Assembly: GCF_029840635.1 (NCBI RefSeq)
Contig: NZ_JAOCCU010000039.1
Coordinates: 1 to 56,474 of the forward strand
Reading direction: 5' to 3'
Source of the DNA: Mitsuaria sp. GD03876
GTDB lineage: Bacteria > Pseudomonadota > Gammaproteobacteria > Burkholderiales > Burkholderiaceae_C
DNA: 56,474 bases
Of this stretch, positions 49,269 through 56,474 are shown one piece after another. The notes beneath the pieces were generated by a model that was not told the DNA's origin, did no database searches, and was given only the letters and a program-made list of their open reading frames with translations. A program made the position numbers and the translations under genes. The stretch's first letter is position 1, and every line of letters begins with the position of its first letter.

Positions 49269-49769
49269 TCATTCGGCGTTCTTGGCCAGCCGCGCCGCGA
49301 GCTTCATCAGCGTCGGGACCCGCTTCCTGCCGTGCATCGAGCGCAGCCGCACCTTGGCCGCGCCGATGTCGAGGCCCGCGCTGGTCACCACCAGCGGCGG
49401 CGTCTCGTCCTCCCGCATCACCTCGAACTGCGCCGACAGCCCCGGCAGGCCCTTCTTGGACACGCCGACGACCGGCACCCGGCCGCCCAGCGCCTGGAAC
49501 AGGTGCTGGCCCAGGCCCGGCGTCTCATCGCCGTCCAGATGGACGAAGCCCTCGATGAGCAGCAGCTCGGGCTCGAGCTTGTGCTCGGCCAGCAGCTGCA
49601 TCACGCAGGGCAGCGCCCGCAGGTCGAGCTCGCCGCGGACGGCCTTGTCGACCTGGGCGATGGGGGAGAGGTAGGTCTTGGTGGCTTCCGCGGCGTTCCA
49701 GTCCTCGAAGGCCACGGCGGCGGCGGTCGCTTGCGAACCGTCCAGATGGACCGCGACGAAGAGCTTCAT
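49269..49769 (-). CDS. Endonuclease V-like protein with apparently degenerate active site
   Basis: A 166-residue protein that follows the endonuclease V (Nfi) fold by my alignment by eye: V-H-L-D-G-S-Q-A-T-A-A-A-V-A-F near the start, G-E-L-D-L-R-A-L-P where Nfi has G-F-L-S-F-R-E-x-P, E-L-L-L-I-E-G-F where Nfi has D-L-V-F-V-D-G-H-G, then V-P-V-V-G-V-S-K-K-G-L like P-T-I-G-V-A-K-x-x-L, and a C-terminal helix with T-L-M-K-L-A-A-R-L-A. The first Asp is kept, but the catalytic Glu appears as Ala and the second Asp as Glu. It is shorter than Nfi (about 220). A non-catalytic or altered role is inferred. Confidence 0.55.
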   Translation of the reverse strand: MKLFVAVHLDGSQATAAAVAFEDWNAAEATKTYLSPIAQVDKAVRGELDLRALPCVMQLLAEHKLEPELLLIEGFVHLDGDETPGLGQHLFQALGGRVPVVGVSKKGLPGLSAQFEVMREDETPPLVVTSAGLDIGAAKVRLRSMHGRKRVPTLMKLAARLAKNAE

Positions 49770-49778
49770 GTCCGATCC

Positions 49779-50129
49779 TCATTCATGCTGAAGGATGTTG
49801 ACCAGCTTGCCGAGCGGGTCCCGGACGAAGAACCGCCGCACGCCCCAGGGCTCGACGGCGGGGCCGTACTCCAGCGGGATGTCGGCCTGGCCGACACGGC
49901 GCAGGGCTTCGTCCAGGTCGTCGACCTCGATCGAGAGGTCGGGCACCGGCGTTCCGGCGCCGCCCTCGCTGGCGAAGCTGACCTGGACCGTCATCTTCGC
50001 CGTCCCCGCGTAGGTGCGGATCCAGCCATGGTCCATGGCCAGCTCCAGGCCCAGCAGGTCCCGGTAGAACTCGTCCACCGCGGACGGATCCGAGGCTGAC
50101 ACGTTGGCGACGATTCGGTTGACCTTCAT
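49779..50129 (-). CDS. VOC (glyoxalase/bleomycin resistance) superfamily protein
   Basis: A 116-residue VOC protein with two beta-alpha-beta-beta-beta modules: V-N-R-I-V-A-N-V-S-A-S-D near the start, F-Y-R-D-L-L-G-L near 21, D-L-S-I-E-V-D-D-L-D-E-A near 64, and W-G-V-R-R-F-F-V-R-D-P-L-G-K near 95, and a final N-I-L-Q-H-E. The last Glu and other sites resemble metal ligands of the family. Substrate unknown; drug binding or dioxygenase-like chemistry are options. AGGGAG precedes the ATG at 50129. It ends 9 bases before the next gene on the same strand. Confidence 0.88.
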   Translation of the reverse strand: MKVNRIVANVSASDPSAVDEFYRDLLGLELAMDHGWIRTYAGTAKMTVQVSFASEGGAGTPVPDLSIEVDDLDEALRRVGQADIPLEYGPAVEPWGVRRFFVRDPLGKLVNILQHE

Positions 50130-50296
50130 ACGGCTCCCTGCATGAACGGCGTGGCGTGGCGGCCGGTCGAGGACCGGCCCGAAGCTGCGCATGGTAGTGG
50201 CGGACCGGGCACCGCGCGGCGCGCGCCTACACTGCGCCGTCCTGCCCCCGCCCGATGCCGTGCCGCACCGGCGGCCCGGCCAACCGATGGAGCGCC

Positions 50297-53059
50297 ATGG
50301 ACCCCCTTCATGCCACTGCCGCGTTGGACCCCATCCGCGGCGTCATGGCCGCGCGCGTGCGGGACTTCGACTGGAGCCGCACGCCGCTCGGACCGATGGA
50401 CCGCTGGCCGGGCGCGCTGCGCGCGGTGGTCGCCACGATGCTGGAGTGCCGGCTGCCGATGTACCTCGCCTGGGGCGACGGCTACACGCAGGTCTTCAAC
50501 GACGCCTACCTGCCCATCCTCGGCGCCAAGGCCGAATCGGCGCTCGGCGGCCGCGCGCCCGACACCTGGGCCGAGATCTGGCCCACGATCGGCCCGATGT
50601 GGGCGCAGGTGCTGGCCGGCTCGCCGGTGGGCTTCGACGACTTCAAGCTGACCATCGACCGCTTCGGCTACCCCGAGGACGTCTACTTCAACTTCTCCTA
50701 CAGCGCGGTGCGCGACGAGACCGGCCGCGCCGCCGGCGTGCTGGTCACCTTCGCCGAGACGACGGAGAAGGTGCTGGTGTCACGGCGGCTGGCCTTCCTC
50801 GACGACCTCGCGCAGGGCACGCGCACGCTCGTCGATCCGGCCGACGTGATGCGCTTCACCGCCGAGCGGCTGGGCCGCTACCTCGGCGCCAACCGCTGCG
50901 CCTACGCCACGGTCCGCGCCGACGAGGACACCTTCGACCTGATCGGCGACTTCAACGACGGCGTGCCGAGCATCGTCGGCACCTACCGCTTCGCCGACTT
51001 CGGCCAGGCGGTGCTGCGGCTGATGCGCGCCGACCAGGCCTATGTCAACCACGACGTCGACCGCGACCCGGTCACCGCCAACGACGACCGCGGCGCCTAC
51101 GCGCGCACCCGCATCCAGTCGGTGATCTGCGTGCCGCTGCACAAGGACGGCCGCTTCGTCGCGGCCATGGCGGTCCACCAGAGCGTGGCGCGGCACTGGA
51201 CCGACGACGAGGTCGCGCTGGTCAAGGTCGTCGTGGCGCGCTGCTGGGAGGCGCTGGAGCGCACCCGCGCCGAGGCCGCCCTGCGCGAGGAGGCGCGCAC
51301 GCTGGAGATCCTCAACCGCACCGGCGCGACGCTCGCGGCGGAGCTCGACATCGGCGCGCTGGTGCAGCGCGTCACCGATGCCGCCACGCAGCTGACCGGC
51401 GCGCGCTTCGGCGCCTTCTTCTACAACGGCATCGACGACCAGGGCGAGGCCTACCTGCTGTATTCGCTGTCCGGCGCGGAGCGCCAGCACTTCGAGCGCC
51501 TCGGCCATCCGCGCCCGACGCCGCTCTTCGGCCCGACCTTCCGCGGCGAGCCGACGATCCGGCTCGACGACGTGATGGCCGATCCGCGCTACGGGCAATG
51601 GGCGCCGCACCACGGCAAGCCCGCCGGCCACCTGCCGGTGCGCAGCTACCTGGCGGTGCCGGTGATCAGCCGCTCCGGCGAGGTGCTGGGCGGCCTGTTC
51701 TTCGGCCATGAGGAGGTCGGCGTCTTCACCGAGCGCAGCGAGCGGCTCGCCGAGGGCATCGCCAGCCAGGCGGCGATCGCCATCGACAACGCCCGGCTCT
51801 ACGCCGCCTCGCGCGAGGCGATGGCCGAGCGCACCCGGCTGCTGGAGAGCGAGCGCACCGCCCGGCTCGCCGCCGAGCAGGCCGGCCTGGTGAAGGACGA
51901 GTTCCTGGCCACGCTGTCGCACGAGCTGCGCACGCCGCTGAGCGCCATCACCGGCTGGGTGCACATCCTGCGCCGCAAGCTCGGCGACGAGCCGCCCGAG
52001 CTCAAGCGCGGCATCGACGTCATCGAGCGCAGCGCCCGGGCCCAGGCCCAGCTGATCGAGGACCTGCTGGACATGAGCCGCATCACCACCGGCAAGCTCA
52101 GCCTGGAGGTCGCGCCGGTGTCGGCGGCGAGCTTCACGCTGGCGGCGGTGGAGCTGCTGGCGCCGGCGGCCGAGCGCGCCGGCGTGCGCCTGTCCACCGA
52201 GGTGACCGTGGAGGCCGGCGCGACCGTGATGGGCGACGCCGCGCGGCTGCAGCAGGTGGTGGCGAACCTGGTCTCCAACGCCATCAAGTTCACGCCGCGC
52301 GGCGGCGAGGTCCGGGTGCAGCTGCGCGGCGGGGAGCAGCGCGCGGACCTGGTCGTCGAGGACACCGGCATCGGCATCGCGCCGGACTTCCTGCCCTTCG
52401 TCTTCGAACGCTTCCGGCAGGCCGACGGCTCGATGTCGCGGCGCCATGGCGGCCTGGGGCTGGGCCTGTCCATCGTGCGCAACCTGGTGGAGCTGCACGG
52501 CGGCCAGGTGCGGGCCGAGAGCGCGGGCGAGGGCCGCGGCGCCCGCTTCGTCGTGACCCTGCCAGTCATCGGCGTGCGGGACTTCGCCGGCGCGTCGCCC
52601 GAGGCGGGCGCGGCCGACCGGACCTCGCTGGCGGGCGCCCGCATCCTGGTCGTCGACGATGACGAGGCCGTGCGCGAGATGGTCGCCCGCGCGCTCGCGC
52701 TGCACGGCGCCGAGGTGCTGGAGGCCGGCAGCGGCGCGGAGGCGCTGGCGCGCTTGCCGGACTCGGGCGTGAACCTGCTGATCTCCGACATCGGCATGCC
52801 GGAGATGACCGGCCATGAGCTGATCGCGCGCGTGCGCGCTCGATCGCCGGCGCCGGGACTGCGCGCGATCGCGCTGACCGCCTTCGCCGGCGAGGCCGAT
52901 CGCCAACGCGCGCTCGACGCCGGGTTCGAGGCCCACTTCCGGAAACCGGTCGACTTCTCCGCGCTGGTGCGCGCCATCCAGGACATGGGGCTGTCCGTGT
53001 CGAATCCGGCGCCGCCCGATCGTCGTCCTGACATCAACCCCTCGAAGGACCCGTCATGA
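50297..53059 (+). CDS. Hybrid sensor histidine kinase with PAS, two GAF and receiver domains
   Basis: A 920-residue soluble kinase. A PAS-like domain (about 20-150: [10 protein letters not shown], then N-D-A-Y-L-P-I-L-G) is followed by GAF 1 (about 165-325) and GAF 2 (about 335-510). The HisKA dimerisation domain has the H-box [10 protein letters not shown] near 540. The ATP-binding domain has N-L-V-S-N-A-I-K-F near 658, D-T-G-I-G-I near 692 and G-L-G-L-G-L-S-I near 718. A receiver domain (about 780-895) carries D-D-D, phospho-Asp in I-S-D-I-G-M-P near 829 and Lys in F-R-K-P. No membrane segments, so a cytoplasmic signal is sensed. GGAG lies 5 bases before the ATG. It overlaps the DGPF gene by 4 bases. 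Confidence 0.9.
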   Translation: MDPLHATAALDPIRGVMAARVRDFDWSRTPLGPMDRWPGALRAVVATMLECRLPMYLAWGDGYTQVFNDAYLPILGAKAESALGGRAPDTWAEIWPTIGPMWAQVLAGSPVGFDDFKLTIDRFGYPEDVYFNFSYSAVRDETGRAAGVLVTFAETTEKVLVSRRLAFLDDLAQGTRTLVDPADVMRFTAERLGRYLGANRCAYATVRADEDTFDLIGDFNDGVPSIVGTYRFADFGQAVLRLMRADQAYVNHDVDRDPVTANDDRGAYARTRIQSVICVPLHKDGRFVAAMAVHQSVARHWTDDEVALVKVVVARCWEALERTRAEAALREEARTLEILNRTGATLAAELDIGALVQRVTDAATQLTGARFGAFFYNGIDDQGEAYLLYSLSGAERQHFERLGHPRPTPLFGPTFRGEPTIRLDDVMADPRYGQWAPHHGKPAGHLPVRSYLAVPVISRSGEVLGGLFFGHEEVGVFTERSERLAEGIASQAAIAIDNARLYAASREAMAERTRLLESERTARLAAEQAGLVKDEFLATLSHELRTPLSAITGWVHILRRKLGDEPPELKRGIDVIERSARAQAQLIEDLLDMSRITTGKLSLEVAPVSAASFTLAAVELLAPAAERAGVRLSTEVTVEAGATVMGDAARLQQVVANLVSNAIKFTPRGGEVRVQLRGGEQRADLVVEDTGIGIAPDFLPFVFERFRQADGSMSRRHGGLGLGLSIVRNLVELHGGQVRAESAGEGRGARFVVTLPVIGVRDFAGASPEAGAADRTSLAGARILVVDDDEAVREMVARALALHGAEVLEAGSGAEALARLPDSGVNLLISDIGMPEMTGHELIARVRARSPAPGLRAIALTAFAGEADRQRALDAGFEAHFRKPVDFSALVRAIQDMGLSVSNPAPPDRRPDINPSKDPS

Positions 53060-53427
53060 AATACCTCGGCCTTGCCTACTTCACCCCGGAAAAGTTCGCG
53101 GACATGTCCCCGGACGACGTCAAGGCGCTGGTGAGCCAGTGCCCCGCCCTGGACGAGAAGATGCGCGCCACCGGCAAGATGCTGGTCTCGGCGTCGCTGG
53201 GCGACCTGGAGACCTGGAAGACGCTGCGTCCGCGCGGCGGCAAGACGCAGGTCACCGACGGGCCCTACACCGAGGCCAAGGAAGTCGTCGGCGGCCTGTT
53301 CATCATCGACGCCGACAGCCCCGAGGAGGCGTTGCGCCTGGCGTCCATGCACCCGGCCGCCCAACTGGGCGAGGAGGGCGGCTGGGCGGTCGAGCTGATC
53401 CCGATGGACTTCTACCTCGCCCCCTGA
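53056..53427 (+). CDS. DGPF/YCII domain protein
   Basis: A 123-residue protein of the YCII-related DGPF group: K-Y-L-G-L-A-Y at the start, the signature V-T-D-G-P-Y-T-E-A-K-E-V-V-G-G near 72-86, and F-I-I-D-A-D-S-P-E-E-A near 88. In many bacteria such proteins are paired with ECF sigma factors of the sigJ/ECF41-like type. Here it is fused in translation (ATGA) to a hybrid kinase instead. The biochemical role is unknown; a ligand-binding dimer is likely. Confidence 0.85.
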   Translation: MKYLGLAYFTPEKFADMSPDDVKALVSQCPALDEKMRATGKMLVSASLGDLETWKTLRPRGGKTQVTDGPYTEAKEVVGGLFIIDADSPEEALRLASMHPAAQLGEEGGWAVELIPMDFYLAP

Positions 53428-53496
53428 CCGGACTCCCGGCCGGACCCGGGGACCCTCCCGGGCAAGGACCGCTTGCCGTCGGGAGGATCGCGGGCC

Positions 53497-54168
53497 TCAC
53501 CCCACGGCGAGGTTGCTGGCGGCCACCTTCAGCGCCGGCGCGTGCGCCTTCTTCCGGTACAGCTGCGCAGGCCGGTGGCTGCCGCCGCTAGTGAAGGCGC
53601 CTGGGATCTCCTCGATCACGTCGAGCTCCTCGATGCGGCGGCGAAAGCCCCGCTTGTCGAGCTCGGCGCCCAGCACCTGCTCGTAGGTCCGCTGCAGCTC
53701 GCCCAGCGAGAACTCCGCCGGCATCAGGTGCACCGGCAGCGACGAGTACAAGGTCTTGGATCGCACCCGCTCGACCGCCGTGCGCAGGATCTGCGCATGG
53801 TCGAAGGGCAGCGAGCGCAGGCCGTCGACGGCCGCCCAGCGGAAGCGCTCGCCGGCCGCCTGCAGCGAGCCCGGCACCACCGCGTAGTAGCTCACCGACA
53901 GCGACCACCCGCGCGAGTCGCGATGCATCCCCGAGAACGTCCGGAGCTGCTCCAGGTAAGGCGACACCAGGCCGGCCTTCTCGCGCAGGATGCGCGCCGC
54001 GGCATCGTCGGCATCCTGGTCCCGGTCGGTGTGCACCCAGCCGCCGGGCAGGGTCCAGGCGTCCAGCGCCGGCGCCTTGTCCCGCTGCGTCAGCCCGGCG
54101 TGCAGCACGCCGTCCAGCAGCGTCAGCAACACGATGTCGACGGTGACGATGGGGCGTTCGAACTCCAC
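53497..54168 (-). CDS. nrtR: NrtR, Nudix-type transcriptional regulator of NAD metabolism
   Basis: A 223-residue protein with an N-terminal Nudix domain (about 5-140: P-I-V-T-V-D-I-V-L-L-T, then L-P-G-G-W-V-H near 40) and a C-terminal winged helix (about 145-220: F-S-L-G-E-L-Q-R-T-Y-E, R-G-F-R-R-R-I). The Nudix box is degenerate: R-I-L-R-E-K-A-G stands where R-E-L-x-E-E-x-G is expected, so hydrolase activity is probably lost, as in NrtR repressors. NrtR binds ADP-ribose and represses NAD synthesis and salvage genes. It is divergent from pncA-pncB, with palindromes in the gap. Confidence 0.9.
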   Translation of the reverse strand: MEFERPIVTVDIVLLTLLDGVLHAGLTQRDKAPALDAWTLPGGWVHTDRDQDADDAAARILREKAGLVSPYLEQLRTFSGMHRDSRGWSLSVSYYAVVPGSLQAAGERFRWAAVDGLRSLPFDHAQILRTAVERVRSKTLYSSLPVHLMPAEFSLGELQRTYEQVLGAELDKRGFRRRIEELDVIEEIPGAFTSGGSHRPAQLYRKKAHAPALKVAASNLAVG

Positions 54169-54184
54169 GGCGGCGATCTTCTGG

Positions 54185-54204
54185 TTAGTGCGCTAGGGCA
54201 CGAA
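54185..54204. promoter_or_regulatory. Predicted NrtR operator near nrtR
   Basis: The palindrome TTAGTGC-N6-GCACGAA, 20 bases, lies 17 bases before the nrtR start. The same two arms recur exactly at 54305-54324. The position would allow autoregulation. Confidence 0.7.
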
Positions 54205-54304
54205 TTATGACGATCCGGCGACGACGGCGTCAAACGGTCCGCGATCCGTGGATGATTTCAGGCGGAACGCCTCGTTGCATTCACCCGAAGGCCTGTTGCA
54301 TCGC

Positions 54305-54324
54305 TTAGTGCAAAACGGCACGAA
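54305..54324. promoter_or_regulatory. Predicted NrtR operator near pncA
   Basis: The palindrome TTAGTGC-N6-GCACGAA occurs again with identical arms and a different six-base centre, exactly 120 bases from the first copy and 51 bases before the pncA start. The 120-base offset would allow two bound dimers to lie on similar helical faces. Confidence 0.72.
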
Positions 54325-54375
54325 GTCGGTTATGCTGGCGGCACGACATCCCGAACGACACGAACGGAGTAGCTC

Positions 54376-55209
54376 ATGACCCAGTCCGCCCAACTGCTGA
54401 TCGTCGACCCGCAGAACGACTTCTGCGACATCCCCGGCGCCGCGCTGCCGGTGACCGGCGCGGACGCGGACCTGCAGCGCCTGGCGGCGCTGGTGGACCA
54501 GGCGGGTGGCGTGATCGACGACATCGTGGTGACGCTGGACTCGCACCCGGTCTACGCGATCGAACGCCCCGCGTTCTGGCAACAAGCCGGTGCCGATGGC
54601 GCAGCCCAGCCGGTCGCCCCGTTCACGCAGATCAAGGCCGGGGACGTCCGCGCCGGGCGCTTCGCGCCGCGCGACCCGGCCTTGCGGGACGCGGTGCTGG
54701 CCTACCTCGACGCGCTCGAGGCCAGCCCGAGGAAGTACATCCTGATGGTGTGGCCGACGCACTGCGTCGTCGGCGGCTGGGGCCACAACATCCACGGCGA
54801 GCTGGCCGCGGCGCTGGGCCGCTGGGAAGCCACCCGCCTGCGCACCGTCGAGAAGGTGCTCAAGGGCCTGAACCCGATGACCGAGCAGTACAGCGCCGTG
54901 CGCGCCGAAGTGCCGGTCGCCGGCGATCCCCGCACGCAGACCAACCGCGCGCTGGTCGACCGCATCGTCGGTTTCCCGGGTCTGACCTTCATTGCCGGCG
55001 AGGCCAGCAGCCATTGCGTCGCCGCGACGGCGGACGACCTGTTCGCCGAGATGAGCCCCGAGCGGCTCGCCCGCGTCGTGCTGCTCGAGGACGCGATGAG
55101 CCCGGTCGGCGGCTTCGAGGCCGGCGCGCGGGCCTTCGCCGAACGCGCCCAGGCGCTCGGCGTGCGGTCGATGACGGTGGCGCAGGCGCTCGGCGCGCTG
55201 TCGGCCTGA
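54376..55209 (+). CDS. pncA: Nicotinamidase-like cysteine hydrolase
   Basis: A 277-residue isochorismatase-fold enzyme. The catalytic Asp is in I-V-D-P-Q-N-D-F near 9-16, metal ligands in T-L-D-S-H-P near 53-58, and the nucleophilic Cys in G-E-A-S-S-H-C-V near 209-216. It hydrolyses nicotinamide to nicotinate, which PncB then uses. The common form has about 200 residues; this one is longer, with an insertion around 75-170 containing W-P-T-H-C-V-V-G-G. It is the first gene of a pncA-pncB pair under a predicted NrtR operator. GGAG is 9 bases before the ATG. Confidence 0.88.
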   Translation: MTQSAQLLIVDPQNDFCDIPGAALPVTGADADLQRLAALVDQAGGVIDDIVVTLDSHPVYAIERPAFWQQAGADGAAQPVAPFTQIKAGDVRAGRFAPRDPALRDAVLAYLDALEASPRKYILMVWPTHCVVGGWGHNIHGELAAALGRWEATRLRTVEKVLKGLNPMTEQYSAVRAEVPVAGDPRTQTNRALVDRIVGFPGLTFIAGEASSHCVAATADDLFAEMSPERLARVVLLEDAMSPVGGFEAGARAFAERAQALGVRSMTVAQALGALSA

Positions 55210-55224
55210 GAAGGGGACGACGCC

Positions 55225-56460
55225 ATGACCGACACCCCTGTCATCCGCTCGCTGCTGGAGACCGACCTCTACAAGTTCACGATGTGGCAGACGCTGCTGC
55301 ATGCGTTTCCCGCCAATGACGCCGAGTACCGCTTCGTCTGCCGCAACACGCCGGCCTTCCCGCTGAGCGAGCTCTGCGACGCGGTCAACCGGGAACTGGA
55401 CCATCTCTGCACGCTGAGCTTCAGCGACGAGGAACTGGCCTACCTCGGCGGGCTGCGCTTCATGAAGTCCGACTTCATCGACTTCCTGCGCATCTTCCGG
55501 TTCCAGCGCCGCTTCATCGACGCGCGACCCGGGGAGGGCGCCGAGGCCGGGCAACTGGTCATCGTCGCCAAGGGCCCGCAGGTCCACGTGATGGGTTTCG
55601 AGATCTTCGTGCTCGCGATCGTCAACGAGCTGTACTTCCGCCGCCTGTGCGGCGGGGAGCGCGAGACGGTGCTGGCCGAAGGGCGGGCGCGTCTCGCGGC
55701 GAAGGTCCATCGGTTGCGCGACTACGCCGCCGCGGTGCCCGGCGCGCTGGGCGGGGAGGCGTATCCGTTCGAGTTCTTCGACTTCGGCCTGCGCCGGCGC
55801 TTCTCGGGCGAGTGGCAGGACGAGGTGGTCGCGACGCTCAAGCGCGAGATCCCCGAGGTGTTCAAGGGCACGTCCAATGTCGAGCTGGCGCGGCGCCATG
55901 GCCTGGTCCCGATCGGCACGATGGCGCACGAGTACCTGCAGACCTGGCAGGCGGTCGGCGTGCAACTGAGGCTGTCGCAGCACGCGGCGCTGGAGGGCTG
56001 GGTGCAGGAGTTCCGCGGCGACCTGGGGATCGCGCTGACCGATGTCATCGGCATGGACGCGTTCCTGGCGGACTTCGACTTGTACTTCGCCAAGCTGTTC
56101 GACGGGTTGCGCCACGACAGCGGCGATCCGGTGGTCTGGGGCGAGAAGGCACTGGCGCACTACGCGGCGCTGCGCATCGACGCGCGGACCAAGCGGCTGG
56201 TCTTCAGCGACGGGCTGGATTGCGACGAGGCGTTCCGGCTGCACACGCACTTCGCGCGGCGAGTGCCGGTGGGATTCGGGATCGGCACGCACCTGAGCAA
56301 CGACCTCGGGCCGAAGCCGCTCAACATCGTGATGAAGCTGGTGCGATGCAACGGGCAGTCGGTGGCGAAGCTGTCCGATGCGCCGGGCAAGACGCTGTGT
56401 GATGACCAGACCTTCCTGGACTACCTGCGACAGGTCTTCAAGGTCCAGCACATCGCGTGA
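55225..56460 (+). CDS. pncB: Nicotinate phosphoribosyltransferase
   Basis: A 411-residue enzyme that makes nicotinate mononucleotide from nicotinate, PRPP and ATP in NAD salvage. The N-terminus has L-L-E-T-D-L-Y-K-F-T-M near 9-19. The middle has F-D-F-G-L-R-R-R near 186, G-T-S-N-V near 213, and P-I-G-T-M-A-H-E near 229 with the phosphorylatable His. The C-terminal part has L-R-H-D-S-G-D-P near 294 and G-I-G-T-H-L-S-N-D near 352. Length and motifs are normal for PncB. It follows pncA by 15 bases and shares its control. Confidence 0.93.
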   Translation: MTDTPVIRSLLETDLYKFTMWQTLLHAFPANDAEYRFVCRNTPAFPLSELCDAVNRELDHLCTLSFSDEELAYLGGLRFMKSDFIDFLRIFRFQRRFIDARPGEGAEAGQLVIVAKGPQVHVMGFEIFVLAIVNELYFRRLCGGERETVLAEGRARLAAKVHRLRDYAAAVPGALGGEAYPFEFFDFGLRRRFSGEWQDEVVATLKREIPEVFKGTSNVELARRHGLVPIGTMAHEYLQTWQAVGVQLRLSQHAALEGWVQEFRGDLGIALTDVIGMDAFLADFDLYFAKLFDGLRHDSGDPVVWGEKALAHYAALRIDARTKRLVFSDGLDCDEAFRLHTHFARRVPVGFGIGTHLSNDLGPKPLNIVMKLVRCNGQSVAKLSDAPGKTLCDDQTFLDYLRQVFKVQHIA

Positions 56461-56474
56461 CCCTCACCCCCGAC

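Noticed and set aside
1-56474. tRNA, rRNA, IS element and attachment site search by eye
   Set aside because: No cloverleaf, rRNA core, transposase frame, terminal inverted repeat or direct-repeat junction was seen.

Overview
The window is very GC-rich (about 70% by eye) with strongly GC-ending codons. Its gene content fits a betaproteobacterium of the Burkholderiales, most like the Roseateles/Mitsuaria/Rubrivivax group: a type II secretion-like locus with a cohesin-type secretin tail, a PEP-CTERM protein, a TtuC-type tartrate dehydrogenase, and NrtR-controlled NAD salvage. This assignment is inferred from gene families and base composition only. No rRNA, tRNA, insertion sequence or CRISPR array was seen.

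Layout. 1-6521: the end of a type II secretion / type IV pilus-like operon, with a secretin-like tail, three pseudopilins, GspG, GspF, GspE, a PilM/GspL-like protein and a PilN-like protein, all on the plus strand and mostly overlapping. 6561-15795: a polymorphic-toxin-like island. It holds a Sec-exported SpvB/FG-GAP protein (TcB-like), a Sec-exported RHS protein (TcC-like) with a variable C-terminus, a lipoprotein that starts inside the RHS stop codon (immunity candidate), and three small secreted cysteine-containing proteins that look like diverged paralogs. 15827-24654: a hypothetical gene, a PEP-CTERM protein, a chemoreceptor, a TauE/SafE transporter divergent from a LysR regulator, an orphan HicB, a lipid-kinase-like protein coupled to a metallophosphoesterase, and a PAP2 phosphatase. 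24723-33155: two Fic proteins (one with Gln in place of the catalytic His), a LysR regulator, a Fur-boxed ferric iron ABC importer whose permease carries a 9-bp minisatellite tail, and a GNAT acetyltransferase.

33215-44742: a CorA-type transporter, tartrate dehydrogenase, a large membrane-embedded serine hydrolase, a PepSY protein and TonB siderophore receptor pair with its own Fur-box-like palindrome, a PEP mutase/isocitrate lyase family enzyme and a YceI protein. 44788-53427: an alpha/beta hydrolase, a two-gene envelope operon, a YCII protein, a FadE-type acyl-CoA dehydrogenase, an endonuclease V-like protein with an apparently degraded active site, a VOC protein, and a hybrid sensor kinase translationally coupled to a DGPF/YCII protein. 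53497-56460: an NAD salvage regulon of nrtR divergent from pncA-pncB, with two identical-arm palindromes in the shared control region that look like NrtR operators.

The most novel part is the 6.5-15.8 kb island. The two halves of a Tc-toxin BC cocoon are encoded as separate proteins, each with a Sec signal peptide. No TcA partner is in the window. The pair lies beside a type II-like secretion locus and is framed by small secreted proteins with a common pattern.
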